Assembly: GCF_002843355.2 (NCBI RefSeq)
Contig: NZ_PJAI02000023.1
Span: 1-46,672, forward strand
DNA length: 46,672 bases
DNA from: Colwellia echini
GTDB lineage: Bacteria > Pseudomonadota > Gammaproteobacteria > Enterobacterales > Alteromonadaceae
Direction: 5' to 3'
The notes under the pieces were generated by a model. It searched no databases, had not been told where the DNA came from, and saw only the letters and a program-made list of their open reading frames with translations. Below, piece after piece: positions 28,868 to 35,880 of the stretch. Made by a program: the position numbers and the translations under genes. How positions within the stretch are numbered: the first letter of the stretch is position 1; each line of letters begins with the position of its first letter.

Positions 28868-29078
28868 TTAACGGTTACCTCAATTATTCTTCACCCTGCC
28901 CGTTAACTTACTTTTTAACTTAACGGCAAATTTTTTAAGCTCTGTAAAAAAATCATATATCCCCAAGATGCTTAAAAGCTTTAACTTACCTGAGCTCAGG
29001 TTACCTACTCAATCACTTCGTAACTTCCTTTTTATTTGCACATTTTTTGCATTTTCTGTTGTTATTGTTATTTAGAAA

Positions 29079-29126
29079 TTAAAACCAGAGGTTAGTTAAC
29101 TAGCTTAATTAACTCTCTGGTTTTAA
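29079..29126 (+). terminator. Hairpin between two-component operon and EF-hand operon
   Basis: TTAAAACCAGAG pairs with CTCTGGTTTTAA, and the interior (TTAGTTAA ... TTAATTAA) can extend the stem. It lies just before the EF-hand gene, so it could be the terminator of the kinase/regulator operon or a 5' leader structure. Confidence 0.55.
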
Positions 29127-29159
29127 TACAACTTAAGTAAATCGCAATAGGAATGTTTT

Positions 29160-29465
29160 ATGAACCATTATACCAAACTAGTTTTAGCCATCACTTTAAC
29201 CATATCTGCAACTAGTATCGTTCACGCCGATAATTCAGAGCGCAGCAAAAATGGTCCGCCGCAAAGACCTACTTTTGAATCGATAGATATTAACGAAGAT
29301 GGAGAAATAGATTTTGACGAATTCTCTTCACATGAAGTTCCACACGGCGATTATGAAACAGTTTTTAATATGATTGATATTGATGGCGATGGCATTATCA
29401 CTGTTGAAGAATTTGAAAGCCATAAGCCACCTAAACCAAAAAAGCGCGGCGAAAAGGAGCAGTAA
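29160..29465 (+). CDS. Secreted EF-hand calcium-binding protein
   Basis: 101 residues with a signal peptide over residues 1-23 (ending VHA). Two canonical 12-residue EF-hand loops are present: DINEDGEIDFDE at 43-54 and DIDGDGIITVEE at 73-84, each with acidic residues at positions 1, 3 or 5 and a final Glu, so calcium binding is very likely. The flanks are Pro/Lys-rich (NGPPQRP, KPPKPKKRGEKEQ), echoing the Pro-rich sensor of the kinase gene upstream. The next gene starts 2 bases after the stop. Probable periplasmic calcium-responsive or buffering role; this is inference. Confidence 0.85.
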   Translation: MNHYTKLVLAITLTISATSIVHADNSERSKNGPPQRPTFESIDINEDGEIDFDEFSSHEVPHGDYETVFNMIDIDGDGIITVEEFESHKPPKPKKRGEKEQ

Positions 29466-29467
29466 AT

Positions 29468-29938
29468 ATGATTAATGCAACCAATTCAAGTATGCCAATG
29501 CCACCTAGATCGGGTTCAAGTGCACAGCAGGTCTTAACAACCGACCAACAAACATTAATTTCAGAAACTTTGTCAGAATTTGATGTTGATAATCTTTCTG
29601 AAGCCGACGCCTTAAGTATTGTCGAAACATTTTCACAAGCGGGCATTCAGCCAAGTGCTGCCTTTGAAAAAGCAATGGCTGATTCAGGTTTTGATGCCAA
29701 AACTATTGGTGAAATGGCTAACGTTTCGGAAAAAGGTAATAGACCACCACCACCGCCAAAACAAAGCACTGAAGAAATAACATCAATGGTTGAATATTTA
29801 ACAGAGCTTATGGAAGAAAAGTTAGCAGACAGCAATGGCAGCACCTTAAGCGATGAAGACAAACAATCTATTTTAGATCAAATGTTTGAAAAATATGACC
29901 TTGAAGAAGGTGAATCTATCATTAATACCACGGCTTAA
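29468..29938 (+). CDS. Hypothetical Pro-rich helical protein paired with EF-hand protein
   Basis: 156 residues, no signal peptide or membrane segment. Sequence is Ser/Asp/Glu-rich and mainly helical, with a run of prolines in the middle (GNRPPPPPKQ) and a second Pro-containing stretch near the N terminus (SMPMPPRSGSS). LSDEDKQSILDQMFEKYDLEEGE near the end has the look of a degenerate EF-hand-like helix-loop. AAGGAG inside the end of the EF-hand gene gives its ribosome binding site, so the two are co-translated. Family not recognised; the coupling suggests a shared process. Confidence 0.7.
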   Translation: MINATNSSMPMPPRSGSSAQQVLTTDQQTLISETLSEFDVDNLSEADALSIVETFSQAGIQPSAAFEKAMADSGFDAKTIGEMANVSEKGNRPPPPPKQSTEEITSMVEYLTELMEEKLADSNGSTLSDEDKQSILDQMFEKYDLEEGESIINTTA

Positions 29939-29996
29939 CTATTGGCAGATTAACTTCTATTACTGTTAATAAACACATTATAACAACGACTCCCTT

Positions 29997-30053
29997 AGCG
30001 CTACCTTTACTTTAAACACGAATACTATATTCACGAGGGTAGCGCTTTTTTTT
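29997..30053 (+). terminator. Terminator of the EF-hand operon
   Basis: AGCGCTACC (29997-30005) pairs with GGTAGCGCT (30038-30046), followed by seven or more Ts. The loop is long (32 bases). Confidence 0.65.
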
Positions 30054-30064
30054 AAACTTAACTT

Positions 30065-30325
30065 GGGTCTGTTGATCTTTCAGGGTTAAAATTTATTCAA
30101 TTTAAAACGGATTTAATCGTGGCGCGAGCTTTGAATCATAGTCATTCTATTTAAAAAGCGAGCAACGAAGCGTAAATTAGTTTTAAATGAACCTAAAGGC
30201 AGCACTTGTTTGAAATTTATACTGCGTTTTCGCCTGTTCTTGTAGCCAGCTACACGTCACATGCTCTGTCTTGTCTAAATGCCAAACAACTTGCTGTAAA
30301 GTAATATCGAAAGATCAACAGGCTC
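30065..30325 (+). mobile_element. MITE-like element, full-length copy
   Basis: 261 bases bounded by terminal inverted repeats: left GGGTCTGTTGATCTTTC and right GAAAGATCAACAGGCTC, matching at 15 of 17 positions. No open frame and no transposase. The internally deleted copy at 3582-3752 is in the opposite orientation. No target-site duplication could be identified with confidence. The right end stands 24 bases from the 3' end of the LysR gene at 30349. Confidence 0.72.
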
Positions 30326-30348
30326 TATAGCATCATCATTTACTCAAG

Positions 30349-31194
30349 CTAAACTTGCCACTGTTGATTAAGCGCTAAACTATCTTTTAAACTGGTTAGT
30401 GCTTTATCAAGGGCACTTGATTCTTTATTTGCGTGGTAAACAATATAAATAGGACAAGAGAACTCAGGTGAGCCTTTTACTATTTCAAGTTCACCTGATT
30501 TAAGATACTTGTCAACCACCCGTGTTCTAAAGTACCCATTACCACCATTTTTTAACATAAACTTTAACGCCAATGGGCCAAAGTTAAAGCTTAATGCTGC
30601 TTGCCTTTTTTGCGGTAATGCCGCATCAAAATTACGTTTAAATTGCTCGCCCCAGTCAATGAATAAATCTGGCGAATATTTCTCAGGCACACAAACATGT
30701 ACTAATTTTTCTTCAACTACTTGTTCAACCGAAAACCCTGAAAAATAACTTGGTTGATGTACTAAAATAATATCTAACGAATTTCTTTCCAGCAAATCAA
30801 TCAAGCGTACTGTACTGTCTACCTCACTATGAATATGCAGCTCTGGTACTGATACTGTAATAGCCGAAATCCAATCCACCATCAGCGGATTCCACAGACT
30901 ATTTTCAACTCCCACTCTGATAGTGTCGCTCTGCCCTTGCGGTAAAGACAAGTGCAATTCAGCTTGCTCTAAGGTTTGAACTAAGGTTAATGCATAGCTT
31001 GCAAAAACCTCACCTTCACGGGTTAACTTAGCGCCAGCTCTATTACGAATAAACAACGTACAGTTAAGATGACTTTCTAAAGCCTTAACTCTCGCTGTTA
31101 TCGTGGTTTGGGTAACATTGAGTCTATTAGATGCTTCAATAAAAGTTCCTGAGTTCATAATAGCTAAAAAGGTTTTCGCTAATTCAATATCCAT
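30349..31194 (-). CDS. LysR-type transcriptional regulator, HdfR-like (second)
   Basis: 281 residues from the ATG at 31194 (MDIELAKTFLAIM); a longer frame from 31239 adds 15 residues unlike the family start. Helix-turn-helix: NRLNVTQTTITARVKALESHLN. The effector domain follows (TIRVGVENSLWNPLMVDW). The protein is related to the regulator at 580-1431 through similar wording in the DNA-binding part. It is divergent from the small membrane protein and HPP genes, which it may control; this is the usual LysR arrangement but unproven. The inducer is unknown. Confidence 0.85.
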   Translation of the reverse strand: MDIELAKTFLAIMNSGTFIEASNRLNVTQTTITARVKALESHLNCTLFIRNRAGAKLTREGEVFASYALTLVQTLEQAELHLSLPQGQSDTIRVGVENSLWNPLMVDWISAITVSVPELHIHSEVDSTVRLIDLLERNSLDIILVHQPSYFSGFSVEQVVEEKLVHVCVPEKYSPDLFIDWGEQFKRNFDAALPQKRQAALSFNFGPLALKFMLKNGGNGYFRTRVVDKYLKSGELEIVKGSPEFSCPIYIVYHANKESSALDKALTSLKDSLALNQQWQV

Positions 31195-31416
31195 AATCAC
31201 ATCCGCTTTAATTACTAAGCCGTTGCTAACAACTGGCATTACTAAGTTACTTTTTTAAGTAAATTTCAAGTACATATTTAAGTGCACTAATAATGAACTT
31301 AAACATCATTAATATTCATTATACACAATTTAAAAGGAAAGCTATCCTATGCACCTAAATGGTTAGTGGTGAGCACTAAAATTGTGCACTACAATTGTAT
31401 TTTAAAGGTGGTTATT

Positions 31417-31626
31417 TTGAATTTATATAAACTTGGATTGTTCGGCATGTTCTTTTCATTAGTGTTATGTTTAACAGCTGTTTACTTTGTATTTATCAAC
31501 GACTCCCCTATTGCTTTCCCATGGTTAATGTTTTGGCATTTCACTCTTTTGATCACGGGCTTATCATTTAAATTATGTTATGTGATGATTTTAGCTTCTT
31601 CACAACATAAAGCCGACCCAGCTTAA
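31417..31626 (+). CDS. Small two-helix membrane protein (TTG start)
   Basis: 69 residues if translation starts at the TTG at 31417, which is preceded at good spacing by AAGGTGG, a strong ribosome binding site. The open frame reaches back to an ATG at 31366 without such a site. Two hydrophobic segments (LFGMFFSLVLCLTAVYFVFI and FPWLMFWHFTLLITGLSF) suggest a hairpin in the inner membrane. It lies 66 bases upstream of the HPP gene on the same strand and may be co-transcribed. Family not recognised. Confidence 0.6.
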   Translation: MNLYKLGLFGMFFSLVLCLTAVYFVFINDSPIAFPWLMFWHFTLLITGLSFKLCYVMILASSQHKADPA

Positions 31627-31692
31627 TGTGCCACGATAGCTATTTAAAATAGAGCCTCATTAAATATCAATGTATTAAAGTATCTAAAAAAT

Positions 31693-32643
31693 ATGACTCA
31701 TAAATTACATACTAAAATAAAAACACAACTACAACATCTTGTGTCTGAAGCCCAAAAATATCTCGGTATTGAAGAAAACAGTACATCTAACACTGAAAAA
31801 ATAATTTCAGGTATCGGTGCAATGATTTCAATTTATCTTTGTCAATTAATAATAAGTCCGACACTTAATCACCCTCAATCACTGCTTATTCTTGCCTCTA
31901 TGGGAGCAAGCGCAACCTTAGTATATGCGCTACCTCATGGTGCATTATCACAGCCATGGCATGTTTTAATGGGGCATTTAACTTCTGGCCTGATTGGTAT
32001 TTATTGTTACCAACATATTTCAGATCCTGTGATCTCTGGTGCCGTTGCTGTTGGACTTGCGGTATTAGTAATGTACTTTTTACGCTGTTTACATCCTCCA
32101 GGTGGTGCTACTGCTTTATTTTGCACTCAAGGTGGAGAGCAAGTATATAACTTAGGCTATAGCTTTTTATGGCAACCGTTATTACCCAGTGTATTAACCA
32201 TTGTTGTGGTTGGTATAATATTTAATAGCTTATTTTCATGGCGTCGTTACCCTGCGCATTTACATTTTAAACCAGCTAATAACCATCAATCGGTCAATTA
32301 CTTAAGCCATGAAGATGTAAGTGCGGCTTTATTACAACTCGATTCATACGTCGACATAACAACAGAAGAATTAGCTGTTATATTCGATCGTGCTTTAGCG
32401 CACGCAGTAGAGAAAAAGCCTGAAAACAAGCAACAACTGAAGTCCCAGCATTTCTACAGTAATGGTTCATTAGGAGATAACTGGACCATTAAACAAATCA
32501 CCAGTATAGAAAATGCCAAAATTCACTTTGAAATTATAGCGGGTAAAGGAAAAGGGATTATGGAAGTAATGAAACTTAAAAACTTTCAACAATGGGCAAA
32601 GTTTGAAGTCGAATTTTCACAAGGAAGTTGGATAAAAAAATAA
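31693..32643 (+). CDS. HPP-family membrane protein
   Basis: 316 residues. Residues 36-195 hold about four to five membrane helices with the HPP signature RCLHPPGGATALFC and the preceding LLILASMGASATLVYALPHGALSQPW. Some HPP proteins transport nitrite in plastids and cyanobacteria; the bacterial role is less clear. The last 110 residues form a soluble C-terminal domain (SHEDVSAALLQLDSYVDITTEELAVIFDRAL) that is not a CBS pair. It is divergent from a LysR regulator and ends at a hairpin. Confidence 0.85.
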   Translation: MTHKLHTKIKTQLQHLVSEAQKYLGIEENSTSNTEKIISGIGAMISIYLCQLIISPTLNHPQSLLILASMGASATLVYALPHGALSQPWHVLMGHLTSGLIGIYCYQHISDPVISGAVAVGLAVLVMYFLRCLHPPGGATALFCTQGGEQVYNLGYSFLWQPLLPSVLTIVVVGIIFNSLFSWRRYPAHLHFKPANNHQSVNYLSHEDVSAALLQLDSYVDITTEELAVIFDRALAHAVEKKPENKQQLKSQHFYSNGSLGDNWTIKQITSIENAKIHFEIIAGKGKGIMEVMKLKNFQQWAKFEVEFSQGSWIKK

Positions 32644-32973
32644 TCGCTTTACCTAAGTTAGGTTTGTAAAACTTGTTGTAAAAAAATCAATAATTTGATT
32701 ACAACAAGTTTTGTTTATACTTCTGCTAATACCCAATCCAAACACCACTTTAAAAACAACCATAACTAATTGATTTAAAACACATAAAAATAGATTCTGT
32801 TATTTTGATTTTAATTGTATTCACGCCGATAAAAAGGTGATAAATTCAGCAAAATACGAACACCCAAGTGACTATCAATAACGACTTAATTCACGTTAAT
32901 AATCACTATAACCTGCCCTATTTGGCAACGTATCATAATAAACAATCTGGTTTTATTTTAAGGAATACCAAAC
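32644..32973. other. Intergenic stretch before the ATP-grasp gene
   Basis: Apart from the terminator at 32668-32715 it shows only AT-rich sequence, which should include the promoter of the RimK-like operon. No gene supported. Confidence 0.5.
32668..32715 (+). terminator. Terminator of the HPP gene
   Basis: AAAACTTGTTGTAA (32668-32681) pairs with TTACAACAAGTTTT, followed by GTTT; the stem is 14 bases and the loop about 17. Confidence 0.75.
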
Positions 32974-34452
32974 GTGTACAAAACACTCATTGTAGTAGAT
33001 GGTGAACATGTTGATCTTGGTGAAGGTCGCTCTGATGTTATTAGTTTTGAAAAATATTTACGTGAATACCCTAAATTAAATGAGCCTAAAACGCGCATTA
33101 TTAATTTATGTGACACTGAGCAATATTTAAGTAAAGGGTATTATTGTTCGTTGCTTGCAGAAGCACGCGACCACAGTGTGTTACCTAGCGTAAAAACCAT
33201 TAATGGCCTACGGAATATGGCACATGACAGTGATAATTTCGCAGTATTAACAAACTTAGTTCATGGTTTAGGTAATAGCTTAAGTAATAGCTCAACTAAT
33301 AATTTAGAAACGATTAACAAGCTAGTATTCTTTGGTAAAACTGACGACAGTGCGTTAGATAAATTAACCGCTAAAATATTTGCTTTATATCCTGCACCGT
33401 TACTTAACTTAACGGTAAAATTAGTTGACGATAAACCAACCATAACTATTACTCATATTTCTTTTTCTGATCTTAACGAACAGCAAAAGCAGTTTTGTTT
33501 AACTCAGTTAGATGACTTTAAGCAAACTGTATGGCGTATTAACAAAAATCGCAAAAATTATCGTTGGGACATGGCGATCTTAGTTGATCATAACGACAAA
33601 GTTCCGCCAAGTAACAAAGAAGCTATTTCACGCTTTGTTAAAGCAGCAGCTAAATACGGTATTAATGCTGAGGTGGTAAGTATTGAGCAAATTAAAAACA
33701 TTGCTCACTATGACGCTTTATTCATTCGTGAAACAACCGCAATTGACCACCACACTTATCGTTTAGCACGTAAAGCTGAAGATTTAGGTTTGGTGGTAAT
33801 GGACGATTCGGCTTCTATTTTACGTTGTTGTAATAAAGTTTATTTGCATGACGCTTTCAACTACAAAAAAGTGCGCAGTTTAAAAACTGAAGTGGTTAAT
33901 GATCTAGGTACTGAAACTATTACGTTTTTAGAGCAAAACTTTGACTACCCTATGATATTAAAACTGCCTGAAGGTTCGTTTTCTAATGGTGTTTTTAAAG
34001 CAAAAACTCGCGAAGAATTAATTGCTAAGTTAGACGAATTACTCAAAGTAAGTGCATTAGTTTTAGTACAAGAATATATGTTTACTGATTTTGATTGGCG
34101 TATTGGTGTGTTAAATGGCAGAGCTATTTATGCCTGTAAATACTACATGGCACGCGGCCACTGGCAAATTTACAACCATAGCTCTAATCGTTTTTTCTCA
34201 GGAAGTTTTGAAACATTACCTACCTTTGAAGTACCAAAGTATGTGCTTGATTCTGCCTTAAAAGCAGTAAGTGTGGTGGGTAATGGTTTATATGGTGTTG
34301 ATGTAAAAGACATTGATAACAAAGCCTATGTGCTTGAAGTAAATGACAACCCAAGTATTGATTATAAAGTTGAAGACGCGTATTTAAAAGACGAGCTGTA
34401 CATGCAAATTATGGCAGAGTTTCATCGTCGTTTAGAAGATCGCGGTCGTTAA
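32974..34452 (+). CDS. RimK-like ATP-grasp ligase with N-terminal RimK-like domain
   Basis: 492 residues from a GTG start at 32974, preceded by AAGGA. Residues 1-200 form an N-terminal domain found in front of long RimK-like ligases (TLIVVDGEHVDLGEGRSDVI). The remainder is an ATP-grasp fold: DYPMILKLPEGSFSNGVFKA for nucleotide binding, LVLVQEYMFTDFDWRIGVL, and the metal-binding end VLEVNDNPSID. Family members join an amino acid to a carboxylate using ATP; the substrate of this subgroup is unknown. The next gene begins 2 bases after the stop. The pair of ATP-grasp and GNAT/C39 genes is a recurring combination as I recall it. Confidence 0.85.
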   Translation: MYKTLIVVDGEHVDLGEGRSDVISFEKYLREYPKLNEPKTRIINLCDTEQYLSKGYYCSLLAEARDHSVLPSVKTINGLRNMAHDSDNFAVLTNLVHGLGNSLSNSSTNNLETINKLVFFGKTDDSALDKLTAKIFALYPAPLLNLTVKLVDDKPTITITHISFSDLNEQQKQFCLTQLDDFKQTVWRINKNRKNYRWDMAILVDHNDKVPPSNKEAISRFVKAAAKYGINAEVVSIEQIKNIAHYDALFIRETTAIDHHTYRLARKAEDLGLVVMDDSASILRCCNKVYLHDAFNYKKVRSLKTEVVNDLGTETITFLEQNFDYPMILKLPEGSFSNGVFKAKTREELIAKLDELLKVSALVLVQEYMFTDFDWRIGVLNGRAIYACKYYMARGHWQIYNHSSNRFFSGSFETLPTFEVPKYVLDSALKAVSVVGNGLYGVDVKDIDNKAYVLEVNDNPSIDYKVEDAYLKDELYMQIMAEFHRRLEDRGR

Positions 34453-34454
34453 TA

Positions 34455-35657
34455 ATGGTAAATATTGCGTCTAAAACTAACGTTTCGCCAAAAGAAAAGT
34501 TGAATCATGTAGCTGTTACTCTAGGTGATTTTCAATATCGTATTGCGACAGAGCAAGACTTACCTTCGCTAGTCGCTTTGGAAAACGCTTGCTTTGAGCT
34601 AGATAAATTAAGTAAACGTAGCCTACGACATTGGATCAGAGCGCCGCATGGTATTTTAATTGTAGCGGAGCAAGTGCAAGCTAATCGTCAAGCCGATATA
34701 CAACTTATGGGTTACGGTTTGGTTTGGTGTCATAAAGGTACGCATTTAGCACGTTTATATTCACTTGCGGTTAGTCCATTGTTTCGCGGGCAAAATATTG
34801 CAAGCGCTATATTAGCGACATTAGAGGCTGAAACACTGGCACGTCATCATTACTTTTTACGCTTAGAGGTGGCACAAAATAATGGCAATGCAATTAAATT
34901 ATACGAACGTTTAGATTATCGTATATTTGGTGAATACAGCGATTACTACGAAGATCACAGTGATGCTTATCGCATGCAAAAGCAATTATTGCGTAAAACC
35001 CCCTCTGATTTTAAAAGAGCTACTCAGTGGTACCCACAATCTACCGAGTTTACTTGCGGTCCTGCGGCGTTAATGATGGCAATGCATAGTCTAAATAACA
35101 GCTTATCAATGGAGCCAAATTTAGAGCTAGATTTATGGCGAGAAGCAACCACTATTTTTATGACTTCTGGTCATGGTGGTTGTCATCCTATAGGCTTAGC
35201 TAATGCAGCAAAAAAACGCGGATTTGATGCTAAAGTTTTTATTAATCAGCAGTTAAATAAAAAAACACCGTTATTTATAGATGGTGTACGCTCTGCGCAT
35301 AAAAAACAAATTATGCAACGTGTCCATCAACAGTTTATAGACCAAGCAAGTATTTTGGCGGTGAATATTGAATACAGTGAGGTTAAACAACAGCAATTAA
35401 TTGCATTATTAAATGAAGGTTACGCTGTTATTTTGTTAATTAGTACGTATCGATTAGATGGTAAAAAGGCACCGCATTGGGTAACAGTAACAGGGTTTGA
35501 TGAACTGTGTTTTTACGTAAACGATCCTTTCGTAGACGACAACTACCAATTACCGATTGATTGCCAATACTTGCCTATATCACGTAATGATTTTGACAAA
35601 ATGTCGATGTTTGGATCAGAGAAGTTACGCACCGCTGTTGCCATAAAGATGCAATAG
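34455..35657 (+). CDS. GNAT acetyltransferase fused to a C39-like cysteine peptidase
   Basis: 400 residues with two domains. Residues 27-180 are a RimI-like GNAT fold with the acetyl-CoA motif SPLFRGQNIASAIL (107-120) and VAQNNGNAIKLYERLDYR (139-156). Residues 188-395 are a C39-like papain-fold peptidase: Cys201 in TEFTCGPAAL, His341 in APHWVTVTGF and Asp357 in VNDPFVDD form the expected triad. It could therefore acetylate and cleave one substrate, perhaps a peptide or protein tail acted on by the ATP-grasp ligase encoded just before it. Two-base spacing implies tight coupling. The true substrate is unknown. Confidence 0.85.
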   Translation: MVNIASKTNVSPKEKLNHVAVTLGDFQYRIATEQDLPSLVALENACFELDKLSKRSLRHWIRAPHGILIVAEQVQANRQADIQLMGYGLVWCHKGTHLARLYSLAVSPLFRGQNIASAILATLEAETLARHHYFLRLEVAQNNGNAIKLYERLDYRIFGEYSDYYEDHSDAYRMQKQLLRKTPSDFKRATQWYPQSTEFTCGPAALMMAMHSLNNSLSMEPNLELDLWREATTIFMTSGHGGCHPIGLANAAKKRGFDAKVFINQQLNKKTPLFIDGVRSAHKKQIMQRVHQQFIDQASILAVNIEYSEVKQQQLIALLNEGYAVILLISTYRLDGKKAPHWVTVTGFDELCFYVNDPFVDDNYQLPIDCQYLPISRNDFDKMSMFGSEKLRTAVAIKMQ

Positions 35658-35687
35658 AAATGTACTAATAAATAAAGGTTAATGACT

Positions 35688-35726
35688 AAAAAAGTGATAA
35701 TATTGAATAAACATTATCACTTTTTT
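35688..35726 (+). terminator. Terminator of the ATP-grasp operon
   Basis: AAAAAAGTGATAAT (35688-35701) pairs with ATTATCACTTTTTT (35713-35726) around an 11-base loop; probably bidirectional. Confidence 0.9.
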
Positions 35727-35880
35727 ATTATCTACAAGACTAATTATTAACTGTTATCCCCGTGCTTTTTTTATCGGCTATTCGACTTTTAAAGCAATGT
35801 ATTTAGTTTTAAAACAATGTACTCTGTTTGTTAAACAACGAAATTAAGTAACTGGGTTAACTTATTACTTAATTGCTTAA

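Larger units (their letters stand above)
29939..30348. other. Intergenic stretch with terminator and MITE-like element
   Basis: Contains the terminator at 29997-30053 and the element at 30065-30325; no coding frame is supported. Confidence 0.6.
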
